Shown here: one piece after another, positions 22,730 through 34,070 of the stretch
Position numbering within the stretch: the first letter of the stretch is position 1
Layout of the letters: each line of letters starts with the position of its first letter
DNA from: Aralia elata
Lineage: Eukaryota > Streptophyta > Magnoliopsida > Apiales > Araliaceae
Assembly: GCA_034770075.1 (NCBI GenBank)
Contig: JAVJAP010000220.1
Location: 186,001 to 250,000 of the forward strand
Direction: 5' to 3'
DNA length: 64,000 bases
Translations under genes and position numbers: made by a program
Notes under the pieces: model-generated
What the model saw: only the letters and a program-made list of their open reading frames with translations
The model's database searches: none
Told to the model about the DNA's origin: nothing

Positions 22730-25700
22730 TGTGAAACCCCCAAATTCAGGTACCAGTACCTCGAATTTGGTGCTCACGATAAAGTACATCCATACACCTC
22801 TAAACAACATAAATCAACTAAGGCGGAATAAATAAACATATGTTGTTCATTACAAAAGGGTTTACTACGGTCCCAAGGTCTATAACCTTAAATAAATACA
22901 TCACGAAATACATTAATAATATAAAACGATTCCATGATTACATAACGGGATAGTACATATAAGTATTCCTTAAGATTTCCTTTGCCTTTGCCCGCTTTGG
23001 AACTCTCCGGCTTAACTGCAATAGGTTCATGATATAGCAAGGGTGAGCAACGACTTTGCTCAGCAAGTTTAAAATGAATGAAAAGATATATCATGAATGA
23101 ATTAGAATAATAATCGCATAGTTCAACAATTTAAGAACATTGAAGAAATAACTGATAATATAATCAAAGTTCAAATGAAATAATGAATATTGATTATTTA
23201 CTCCTGAGTGGTCCAATCGACCATGAACTTTTTGGCCCCAAGAATCAATTATTCAACTGACTCTTTTAGAAACTGGCCCGTCAGTAGTACGTGAGGGGAT
23301 CAACCTCTTGTACCCTATATATATGCATAACATTTAACTATGACTGCATCGAATAACCGACACATTAAAATCCCCTAAAAGGGTTGCTCTCTCAGTCCAA
23401 GAATCCATACCAACTACTGATTTGGATAGCTATTAAAATAATAACCTGTACATGTCTAGCCGAAATAAGCGGCGTAGACTACTTTCTTAAACAGTTCATG
23501 AATGAAGAACTTACGTTTCATAGTCCAACAACATATCATGATTTTAAATGCATAAGGTGCGAATATCAATAATTATCTTCGATGTGGAGAAATTTACAAT
23601 AATTAATCCACTAATATAATCTGAACGTAATAACTCAATTCGAGTCATGAAACTTGCAATAAGATAGAATACTCGCTCAATAAGTAAATCGAGTTAGGAT
23701 AGGAAACTTGCAATAATATAGAATACTTGCTCAATCAATCAATTGAGTTAGGGTAAAGAAACTTGCTCAACATATGGGTTAGACAAGGATTAAAGAAGAA
23801 CTTGCCTCGTGCGTCTGCTACAATAATACAACACACGCTCTTCAATTATCCTACACACATATGTGCACATAACATATTACAATCAGTCACATATTAAATA
23901 CAAAATATTGGCTTACACTACTCCATAAGGTTACAATCTTATTAGAAGCATAATATCAAACAAGGATAAACACACTTGTTATAACGTTCCGATGCTTGCA
24001 CGCCCATACATCAAACTTGCCTACTCAAATGCTTAAGCGACATACACAACGTTACCAAACTACCCAAATTCGAATTTGAACCAGGAAACAAATCTTAATT
24101 CTTAATAGTGGAAGTTGTAGGTCTACTCTTCCTCTTTTCGAATCATCCTGGATCACCTCAATCCGAGTTCGTATGAGAAAGTTATGCTCATTTTACTAAG
24201 TGACGTTCTGGTTGAAAGTCACTCTACGTTTTTATACTTAGCCAAATTTCCACTCTACGTTTTTATACTTAGCTATTTTTGCACTCTATGACCCTTCCAC
24301 TCTACGATCACCAACAGTGCTAAAGATGCTCAATTTTGAGATTCATCCCGACCTTAACTCTCAAAGCTCAGTAAATAAAAGTTGTAGGTCTACTCTTCTC
24401 TTTCCGAATCATCCTAGATCACCTCAATCCGAGTTCGTATGAGAAAGTTATGCATGAATTACTAAGTGACGTTCTGGCTGAAAGTTACTCTACGTTTTTA
24501 TACTTAGCCATTTTCCACTCTACGACCTACACTTAGCCAAATTTCCACTCTACGACCCTTCCACTCTATGATCACTAACAGTGCTAAAGATGCTCAATTT
24601 TGAGATTCATCCCGACCTTAACTCTCAGATCTCAAAATGAAAGTTGTAGGTCTACTCTTCCTCTTTCCGAATCATCCTGGATCACCTCAATCCGAGTTCG
24701 TATGAGAAAGTTATGCCCGAATTACTAAGTGACGCTCTGGCTGAACGTTACTCTACGTTTTTATACTTAGCCATATTTCCACTCTACGATTTTGAGTTTT
24801 ACCCCACTATCAGAGTTTCACGCCACTATCAGAGTTTTACCCCACTATCAAAGTTTTTACCCCACTATCAAAGTTTTACCCCACTATCAGAGTTTTTACC
24901 CCACTATCAGAGTTTTACCCCACTATCAAAGTTTTTACCCCACTATCAGAGTTTTACTCTACTATCAAATTTTAACTCTACGATTTTCAAAATCGTAGCA
25001 CCTACTACCAGACATCATAACTTCTTCATTTTAAGTCAGAATTAGTCCGTTCTTAAGGCTATGAAAAGCTTGTAACCTGAACTACAACATATCCGAAAAT
25101 CATAACATTTCAGGTTCATTAACAGATCGAAACAGTGGCCCCAAGGAGCCTAGTCGTACCAATTCTTCGTGTTCTTGACAGGTTTGACACATTTTCTTAA
25201 AATCGCTATATCTCCCTCATCCGAGGTCAAAATGCGTTCATTCCAAAGCCTATGACTTCCTAATTCAGTGTACTACTCTAGAAGCCCATTATTTTGCAAG
25301 CAACACATCAATACCATATTTGATTATAAGGTCACTCTTCATCCAAACTAATCGTATTCTTGACATGGTTTACTAAAATCTTCACCATAAATTCGTTTTA
25401 AAACTTTTTACTCCGTTCCAATTGGGTTATGAAGATAACCCATGGAACTACTATACCACAGTAACAAATAAAGCAAACAAACACAGAATCGAAGCTAGAA
25501 GTTTTCTAAAACAGTCTGAATGTCCATGTTTGTCCAAAATGTCCATGTTCTTCATCGTTCTTCCTCCTTTACGCATATGTTCGGATTTTCTCGTTATATT
25601 GTTCCACTTTAATCTTATTAGGAAGGTTTTTAGGGTCTCAAGAACTTCCATAACAACTTACACACAACTAACAATAACCATAAACAACAAAACTCAAATC

Positions 25701-26707
25701 CACCAAGTATATAAGCTTCAAAACCATGAAAGCTTGAAATATTGAAAGAGAAGGGTTATGGTTGATGTTTACCTATTCTTGCTCCTTGATGCTAAAAGAC
25801 TTGGTTAGAGCTTGAAGCTTTCTCTTCTTCTTCTTCTTGGCTTTCTCTCGAACAACCCATTTCTTTCTCTCTCTAGAAACTCTCTTTCTCTCTCTACTTC
25901 TTCTTCTTCCTTATTTCTTTTCTTTCTCTCTCTATATTTTCTCTTCTACAGATGGTTTGCTTCCAAAATGAGCTAATGGTTTGAGTGAGGAGAGAAGGGA
26001 TGAATGGGAGAATGAATGGCGCTTCGGGTGAATGCAAGTGTAGCACCCGAGTTCCTCTTGGAAATGGAATAGAGAAGAATGTTGGGAAATAGAAGATTTC
26101 AAGGCAAAATACTTGGCTCAAGGACACTTCATCCGACCACTCCCTTCTTGCTCACTCCTCATTGGTCCATGTATTAAGTTGGTTCCCTATATTAGCAACA
26201 CACACAAACTAATACACCCATTTGGTCTCCCATACCCGAATTCTTCCTTATTTGTACCTAATTTATTTAATAACTCTACCCAAAATTAAAATGGGTCATC
26301 GTATAAAATATTGAGATGGATAAAAATAATAAATACGGGTTTGTCCATTTATTCGGAACACCCATATAAAATAATTCGGATGCAAATTAAATCACTAACG
26401 ATCTCAAATAAATATTCCAACGCTTGGAAAAATTATTTCTCCGTATATACGTATTAACGAAATTTTTAGAAATCAAAAAAGAAGAAAATATTATTATGGC
26501 GTGAATAGTAATTTAGTGACGTTCCGCGAAATTAATTTATTCACTTATACTAAACTATAACACGTAAATTTCATGCATTCACATAATCCAGGTCATCACA
26601 CAACCTTTAGATACGTAACACATAACAATGTTACTAAAATTTATAATATTCATTAATATATATATAAATTTAAATTACAAGGCTATCCAAAATCCATGGT
26701 CGTTACA
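22730..26707 (-). repeat. 5' LTR of element B (3978 bp)
   Basis: On the minus strand it runs from TGTAACGACCATGG (26707) to ...GGGGGTTTCACA (22730). It contains the same internal repeats as the 3' LTR, including ~266-bp units at about 24112-24780 and the 19-20-bp minisatellite. It preserves the site occupied by element A in the other LTR. Between 22730 and 23312 is the part missing from the 3' copy in this window. Confidence 0.93.
24793..24985. repeat. 19-20-bp minisatellite in B's 5' LTR
   Basis: About ten copies of AGAGTTTT(T)ACCCCACTATC with one variant (AGAGTTTCACGCCACTATC). Homologous to 5607-5808 but with a different copy count. Confidence 0.88.
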
Positions 26708-29636
26708 ATATCACTTCTTTATAAGTAAATTATCTAACATTTAACCACATAATTAAATATTAGATAACACATTAACACCATACGCATTCATAATTCTGAA
26801 ACTAGCACACATCGAGTCTTTAACAGTGTTCAATATAGTATGCTGAGTGGTTTCCCAGAAACAACCCACAAACTAGTTTCCGTCTCGTCTACACTGTTTT
26901 CACAGTGAGTTAAATCGGTTGCTAGTTCGTATATACCTCCGCTCCCTGAAGTATTTTTGTTTAGCCTAGATACTATACATCGATTATTAAAGAGTACGAC
27001 TGTACCATTACTTTAACATATATCTTATGAATTAACACTAAGTCTTTTATTATATAAGTCTTTCTTTATGATCCTGTAGGTTAAGTACCCAATTCAGCAA
27101 ACTGGATTCCAAATCCCGCAAACTAGATGGCAATTCAACAAACTGGATTCCAATCTAGCAAACTGGATTCCAACCTAGATTACAATCCAGCACACTAGAT
27201 CCAACCTGACATCCAATCCATCAACCTAAATTCAAACTATATCCAATCCAGCAACCTGGATTCGAACTTACTTATAATACAGCAAGCTAGATTCACTATT
27301 TCAGCAACTGAATACACCTATTCAGCAAGCTAGATTCAAACTATTTTCCCCTTTATTAATTAATTCATTTAATCATTCTAAAAGGCCATAAACATTATAC
27401 TTCCTTACAAATGAACAAAACCCTTATCAAAATCTTTATAAACCATATCTAGGGTTCTCAAGTCATAAAATCTCATTTTCCATATTTCTAACATTACATA
27501 ATTAATTAAATTCATTTATCCATAATATCATTATTTATATGAAAACTAGAAAACAATCTTCAAAACCATTTCTTTTCTGGAAATAAACTATACATAGTCC
27601 GCTTATGAAAATATCTTTTTTCCGGAATTTTTAAAATCCATTTACTATATTTAAGTAGTCCAAAATAGCCAAATCTTGCTATATTTTTCATAAATCGAAA
27701 TTGTAACAAACATTTCTAAAATTTATAGGGTAAGACTTTTGTTATATATATATATACTTTCAGTAATTATTTCATAATTTTTGGAGTTAACCACAGAGAG
27801 TTATTTGGGTATACTCTAGACAGTGGTCCTTCACCATAAAATCCATAACGTTCATTCTATAGGGCCAAAAATTCTCAAATTTTTACAGGACTCACAAAAC
27901 TTCCTATTTTATCACTCTAAATTTTCTTAGAATTTTTAGAGTAAAAAAGTTGATGAAAATTCCCCTTGCAGTCAACAGTCAGCAGACTTTATTTCATTTT
28001 TGTTCACTACCCGGACTGTTTTGACTAAAACAGTCCTTACGAATTTTGTACTAATTATTTTTGAGTTCTACCACTTGGGTTTAGTAGTTAACTTATATAT
28101 CTAGCACCTCCTCTTTGACGGATCGCAAAAGGAGTTTATAAATCTCAAGTTATAAACTTACAAAGTGGTGAAAAGTTAGGGTTTTCTAGTTTTGTTTTAA
28201 AACGAACTAATTTTCCTTTTCTTTTCTTAACCATCCAAGCACATCAATACACAAGTTGAGCACAACCAAGCATAAAACATCATCTAGTATATAGATTAAC
28301 GATTATACCTTTTCTTGTGAGTTTTTCTTTATTATCCAAGGTAGCTATCACACTTGGGATGCATAGGAGATCAAATCATCTCCCTCTCTTGCCGTGAGCC
28401 TCTCCCTCTTCTCTCTCAAGATATTATTTTGAAAAGAAGGGTAGATGAAAGAGAAAGAAGTAACTTTCTATTTTCTCTCTCTCTCTCTCTCTAAACTTGG
28501 AAGAATGAGAAGATGAACAAAGCTATTTTTGCTTTACTAAATCTAATACTTAGAAAATCTATAGATACATGTATTGTATCAATCCCTTTTTCCATCATTT
28601 GCAAGTACACAATTTTGACAACTTGGTGATGTGCCATCATTTCCAATGGTACTTCTTTTTAATCCTTACAAGCAAGTACTTAAAAAATTAACAACTCACA
28701 CCATGTGGGGACATCCTTGCTGGCATCCCTCATCCCATTTTGCTCCACTTTTTGCTTTCCTTTTATTGCTTTATTAGAATAAACAAGTTGATCAAAATAT
28801 CTTTCAAGTGGGCTAGCAATTGGGATTTGTTTAAATTCCTTTTGGGCTCACTTTTAAAAAGTTTGGGCCACTAGTTTTTCAATATTATTATTCCACATTT
28901 GGGCTACTAGTTTATTAAATGTTAGACTAATTTAATTAGTCCACACATTAATTATCCAAGTCCATGATTAATTAAATGAGTGGGCTTGGTTAGTAAACTA
29001 ATTAGGCTAGTCCATTAGTATTTCTTACTAATTGGACTATTAAAATAAATTATTCATATAACACATAATTCTCATTAATTAATACTCATATTAATTAATG
29101 TACAAAATTTATTCACTTACTATATTCACTTTAATTAAATATTTAATTAACTAACTATCTTACCAATTGTTTAATATTAATATTTTTAGGTTAGTCCACT
29201 AATTTAAATAACTATTAGTGGGCTCTATTTTAACTAACAATTAATCACATACATTTTTCATATAAGTCATAACATATTTATCATCATTGATAAATAATTA
29301 TTATACTTATTGAATCAGATATTGTACATACATACATTCAAATATAATCAATACTTATATTTAGTATTCGAATTTATATAAGAAGATGAATTCTTAATAT
29401 TTATATATCCATTATATAAACATAAACCCTTTTAAATATAATTACCACAATAATTATATTTAAAATTAAAATACATGACCATAGATCAGATTAGGGTTTT
29501 GATCCATAATGTCACTTTACCACATTTACCATACTTAGTCAATTTAAAATAAATTGACTAATCTTACAAATTCATATCATAAAGAAATAATCATAATAAT
29601 AATAATAATCATTTCTTAAAACATACATTTATTATT
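26708..29636 (-). repeat. 3' LTR of element C, truncated at both ends
   Basis: Collinear with 33436-36327 and then 38394-38495 of the 5' LTR. It carries the hairpin-type repeat array (27093-27340), a (CT)n tract near 28465-28492 and AT-rich sequence at 28900-29640. ACCATACTTAGTC near 29527-29540 is the unoccupied version of the site where S inserted in the other LTR. On the right, homology ends at 29636. Confidence 0.88.
27093..27340. repeat. Array of hairpin-like CAGCAA.CTGG repeats in C's 3' LTR
   Basis: Ten to eleven copies of AATCCAG-CAAA-CTGGATT-type units at irregular 20-31-bp spacing (27093, 27114, 27134, 27154, 27186, 27217, 27247, 27278, 27299 and 27321). The best copy, 27247-27264, is a perfect 7-bp stem with a 4-base loop. 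Confidence 0.85.
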
Positions 29637-29759
29637 AAATTTATGTATTATTTATTTATTTATTAATCTAGGTCCTTTTCATATAGTTCTGATGTTTTCA
29701 AACGTAAACGTACCCCATGGTATATATAAGAATAAATTATTATTCGAATAATATCTGGA
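29637..29759 (-). other. Deletion junction segment in C
   Basis: About 120 bp between the end of LTR homology and recognisable gag C-terminal sequence. It matches neither the LTR partner nor B on inspection and may be residual pol or filler sequence at the deletion breakpoint. Confidence 0.5.
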
Positions 29760-30023
29760 ACTCCATCCCCGGCTGCTACCGTATCTTGAACCATCATGTT
29801 GAAGGTCCTTGCGGTTGGTTTGTTTGTCAGGGTTGGATAAGTAATCGCCAGCTTTCCGCCGCTTTTCCTTGTGTTCGCACTTCCCCCATCGGCCCTTCTT
29901 ATGAGATTTCGTATTACGAGTCCGGAATTGTTGTGTGTCTTGATTCATTGTTTCTAGTCTGTTTACACCCTGTCGTTTAGTGTTTCCTTGCGTTTTAGAC
30001 TTCATACGATAACGTGCCCACAT
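29760..30023 (-). pseudogene. gag: gag C-terminal remnant of element C
   Basis: Read on the minus strand across one frameshift, 29835-29765 gives a segment parallel to B's TNRPTARTFNMTVKDA, the linker between the knuckles and protease of this lineage. Upstream (30023-29850) is a basic, Q/T/R-rich stretch (RLETMNQDTQQFRTRNTKSH). It stops where the pol deletion begins. Confidence 0.7.
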
Positions 30024-30258
30024 GATTTTTCTTCCAAAAATCCTATCATTAACGAGTTATTTTAACCCATTTTCTATTTACTAATAGTCTTCATTATCTA
30101 TCCTTTACACATACCAATACATACTTCTCACCAATCATACATAGCAAATATTTTTATTATCTAGTTATACAAAACCTTAAATTATTATCTGATTCTTCAT
30201 ATTCCTTTATACCGTACCATATCATAACATTCTGAAAACAAAATTCAAAACTTAGACC

Positions 30259-30386
30259 AATTCAGCTTGCCGGATTACCCAATCCAGCTTGCTGGATTAT
30301 CCATTTCAGCTTGCTGGATTCATGAATTCAGCTTACTGAATTACCGAATTCAGCTTGCTGGATTCCTAAATTTAGTTTGCCGAATT
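30259..30386. repeat. Six 18-bp palindromes at exact 22-bp period
   Basis: Copies start at 30259, 30281, 30303, 30325, 30347 and 30369. Copy 2 is AATCCAGCTTGCTGGATT, a perfect inverted repeat. Copy 4 is AATTCAGCTTACTGAATT, also perfectly paired through matched changes on both arms. Four-base spacers (ACCC, ATCC, CATG, ACCG, CCTA) differ. It lies inside C's internal region between knuckles and the gag remnant and is related in sequence to the LTR arrays. Confidence 0.92.
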
Positions 30387-30619
30387 ACAAGCTTATCAAT
30401 TGATCAACATATTAGCAAAATCTTTAAAGTTTATTTACCAAAACAAACATATAACCATACCATTTCATTCATATTCCTAATCTTTTAAACAGTACCAAGA
30501 ACTTTTCATTACACAATGCATATTGTTATCATCATTTACTATCCCTTAATGACAACAAAAGTCGGGATTAGTACATTACACACACATCATATCATACATA
30601 ATCCTAAAGTACTTATCCT

Positions 30620-31278
30620 ATTTATTCCCTACACCGTTCTTAGATCCTGGACAAACCTTTGCCTGGTGACCTACTATTCCACATATAAAACATACACATT
30701 ATTTCGGTTCGGGACAATGAGAAGAGACATGTCCTTCACATCCATAATTATAACACATTCTGTCCTTTCATGCATACACCTTCATGTTTCATGTTGCAAT
30801 TTGTACACCTTAATACTTTCTTAAAGTTTCTTTGGTCAGAATTTCCGATGTCACAGTCATTTATCTTTCTTTTTCCTTTATTGCTTGGAGTTGCAGACGA
30901 TTTGCTGCATTTAGCTCCCATTACATCAATTTGGCTCTTCAGTTTATCTTGTTCTTCCATTATTTCCATTAACGCTTTTCGCATTTGACTATTTAACACC
31001 CTTTCCATTTCCAACAACGTTTCCAAACATAACACCCTATCCCTTAGATTCTGCACTTCTGCTGATGTTTGGTCAGTTCTAACTTCAGTGTCTGAATCAC
31101 TATTTGTCAGCACCACCGCTACTAGTTCCGGTACTATATTTTCTAAAATGATTACCTCATCTAGGTTGCTTTCAAGGTGAGCCTCCATTTCAGCAATTGG
31201 CTTAGATATTGGCTCAGGCGGAGTGATTTGCTCCTTATTCATGACATGAGAGTCTCCTAATCCTTTTTTACCTGACAT
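30620..31278 (-). pseudogene. Coiled-coil ORF fused to gag zinc knuckles in C
   Basis: The minus-strand ATG at 31278 (MSGKKGLGDSHVMNKEQ) opens a 176-codon frame to 30748. It has an acidic/hydrophobic N-terminus, a coiled coil (AEVQNLRDRVLCLETLLEME then RVLNSQMRKALMEIMEEQD), a basic linker (NKGKRKIND) and a first knuckle CTNCNMKHEGVC. Beyond stops and shifts two more knuckles follow (HCPEPK and CFICGIVGHQAKVC, to about 30640). In B the coiled-coil ORF and the knuckles are separated by the gag capsid, so here the capsid segment is absent and the two parts are joined in frame. Probably an internal deletion product. Confidence 0.72.
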
Positions 31279-31663
31279 CTATACACAAATTGTTTTGATT
31301 AGTACATAATATACACACATAACAAATAATAGTTTATATAAGTTAGTTTTTATTTCATTTTACGATGAATTTCCTTAATTCATCTCCTTTAAACTCTATT
31401 TGAGTTATTTCTTTTTCAACGCTTCTATCTAGCATAAGGTTATAGCCTAAGGTAATCCCCTACCTAAGGTTTCTAACCTATAGCTCTGATACCAAGATGT
31501 GACTCATATCCAACATAATGTATAGCACCTCACATTGGTACCTATCAGTTTGCCACCTTTATTTTAGGCGCCCCCTACGGAGAATCTAGCTTCGGTGCAT
31601 CCCACACAAGGGAGTCACCAGGGAGAGGCTTGGGGCTCTTTATTTATGACTCTGATACCAAGA
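31279..31663 (-). other. 5' leader of element C with duplicated PBS block
   Basis: The PBS adjoining the LTR is TGGTATCAGAGTC (minus strand, 31649-31661). The 20-bp block CTCTGATACCAAGATGTGAC occurs at 31484-31503 and again at 31650-31669. The intervening ~150 bp starts TGTGACTCATATCC like an LTR end, suggesting a duplicated or inserted LTR-end/PBS segment. Confidence 0.75.
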
Positions 31664-33814
31664 TGTGACGCCCCTAAATCCGAGTACTTGTAAACCGTAT
31701 TTGGTGCATCACGATACCACTTCTTTGAGCTGTTTAATATATTACAAACTTAATATTTATATCAGAGTTATTTATTCCCCAGGTATGGCAACCTTTAATT
31801 ACATTCCTTACATGTTACATAGTATATATGATCACAATACAAAAGACTAATTATTATAGATAACACCATACAACTTATTCCTTCAGCTTTCCCTTTCCCT
31901 TATCCTTGCCAGAGCCTTCTGGTCGATCACACTTAGCTGGAAATATTTAAGTCGAAGCAAGAATGAGCATTCAATTGCTCAGCAAGTAATAATAATTATA
32001 ATAATGCGCTGAAGAAGTAAATATTTTCTTTGAGGACTACTTCTACCACGTATCAATAGTGGTGAAGTTATTTGAAACCATTCTTCACAACATATCAAAT
32101 CATTTTAAGATTTTTGAAACAACGGAGTGCCTTTCGAATACTGAGTGGTCAAAAGACCATGAACTGTCATTTTTCATTTTCGAAAAGGTTTAAACAGAAA
32201 TTTATCTGTAAACCGCCTGGTCTTACGGACACGGAGGATGATCAGTCCTGTTGTACCCTGTATTGATCAACACTATATAATAAATTACCGCCATTAGCGC
32301 ATAAAAATTAATTCACCACTTTTAGCGCATAAAAATTTTCCATTTAGGGTTGTTCATACTCATTCTGGAGTCCTAGCTCAAACAATTTAGTTGGATGACT
32401 TTATCATAACCAATAATGTTTAACAATACCTTTTAAATTAGGTCTAGCTGGTCAAATAGCTTAGACAATCTTTAAACTAGGTAAACATACCGAAATTTAA
32501 TAGTATGTATCAGAACTTGTCAAAGAATTTCGAATTCAAGGGTAATTGATAATGTACAATAGTTCATACAAGTGGGGACACTTGCATAACCAAACTTAGA
32601 ATACCAATTTTCAATATGAGTCATAGCAATTCAGTACTGAGATACTTTTAACAATGAACGAATCGAAAGAAATTCAAATTTATAATAATTATAACGATTT
32701 GTACAAGTGAAGACACTTGCACGAAGAATAGAACAATTTTGATTATAAATGCATCACATGAGACAACATCGATATATTTGAAATCAATAGATAGCTTGAA
32801 TAAAGTTTAAGAATACTGGCATAACATATGGATCCATTGCATAAAGTAAATGCAAGGGTTACGATAATTGCATAAACGAATAACAAAGATCATTATGGAT
32901 ATGAATAATTAAAAATAACTATTCATGAGCATGCTTTGAAATTGATAACTCATGTTGAGTTAGGAACTAGCAATAAATGTAAGAAGTTTAGGGTTAGGAA
33001 CTTGCAACATATAAAGATTCATAGCAATAATCAGGAATTTGCACAACATATACCTGTTTGCACGAAATAAAAGTAGTACATAAGGTTTAGATACTTTCAC
33101 AGTAAAGAAAGAGTTCAGATACTTGCACAACATACGGATCGAGTTCATAATGTAAATGAAAGAATAGAATAGTTGCTCAATAATAGATTAAGTTAAAAGC
33201 TTGCATAAACCTGAATCCATTTCATAAAGTAAATGAAAAGGATAAGATACTTGCTCAATGTAAAGTTGAGTAAGATGGAACTTGCTTACACAGATCCAAT
33301 TCATAAAGTAAATGAAAAGGTAAGATACTTGCCTTGGTCGTTGACTACTGCTACGCAATTTGATTTAACTTCTTTCGTAAGACCTACCAGTCATAAGATT
33401 GATCTTTCAATCAGCAAATCATATTATATCTTATAATATCACTTCTTTATAAGTAAATTATCTAACATTTAACCACATAATCAAATATTAGATAACACAT
33501 TAACACCATACACATTCAGAATTCTAAAACTAGCACACATCGAATCTTTAACAGTGTTTAATATAGTATGTTGAGTAGTTTCTCACAAATAACCAACAAA
33601 CTAGTTTCCGTCTCGTCTACACTGTTTTCACAGTGAGTTAGATCGGTTGCTAGTTCGTATATACCTCCACTCCCTGAAGAAATTGTTTAGCCCAGATACT
33701 ATACATCGACTACTAAAGAGTACGACTGTACCATTACTTTATCATATATCTTATGAATTAACACTAAGTCTTTCATTATATAAGTCTTTCTTTATGATCC
33801 TGTAGGTTAAGTAC

Positions 33815-34070
33815 CTAATCCAGCAAAGTGGATTCTAAATCCAGCAAACTAGATGGCAATTCAGCAAACTGGATTCCAATCTAGCAAACTGGATTCCAAC
33901 CAGGATTACAATCCAGCACACTGGATCCAACCTGACATCCAATCCAGCAACCTGGATTCAAACTATATCCAATGCAGCAACCTGGATTCGAACTAACTTA
34001 TAATACAACAAGCTCAATTCACTATTTCAGCAACTGAATACACCTATTCAGCAAGCTAGATTTAAACCGT
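33815..34070. repeat. Hairpin-like repeat array in C's 5' LTR
   Basis: Homologue of 27093-27340, with units such as AATCCAGCAACCTGGATT and AATCCAGCACACTGGATC. Several units pair better here than in the 3' LTR copy. Confidence 0.85.

Larger units (their letters stand above)
4126..26707 (-). mobile_element. Element B: Tekay-type chromovirus (Ty3/gypsy) with nested copia D
   Basis: On the minus strand the order is 5' LTR (26707-22730), PBS, coiled-coil ORF, gag with zinc knuckles, protease, [copia D inserted], RT, RNase H, integrase, chromodomain, PPT, 3' LTR (7487-4126, cut by A). The C-terminal chromodomain together with the PR-RT-RH-INT order is diagnostic of chromoviruses. The long LTRs and gag type suggest the Tekay/Del branch. 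The internal region without D is about 6 kb. Stops and frameshifts occur in every domain, so it is inactive. It lies inside the 3' LTR of C: position 26708 continues the C sequence found uninterrupted at 33436. Confidence 0.92.

Noticed and set aside
24713..25045. 110-codon frame in B's 5' LTR
   Set aside because: It has the same minisatellite origin as the one at 5527-5808.
29679..30023. Intact 114-codon novel gene in C
   Set aside because: Most of it is an out-of-frame reading of the gag C-terminal linker that is in frame in B.
30259..30386. CRISPR-like array (short palindromic repeats at fixed spacing)
   Set aside because: The spacers are only 4 bp, no cas genes are present, and the context is a plant retrotransposon.
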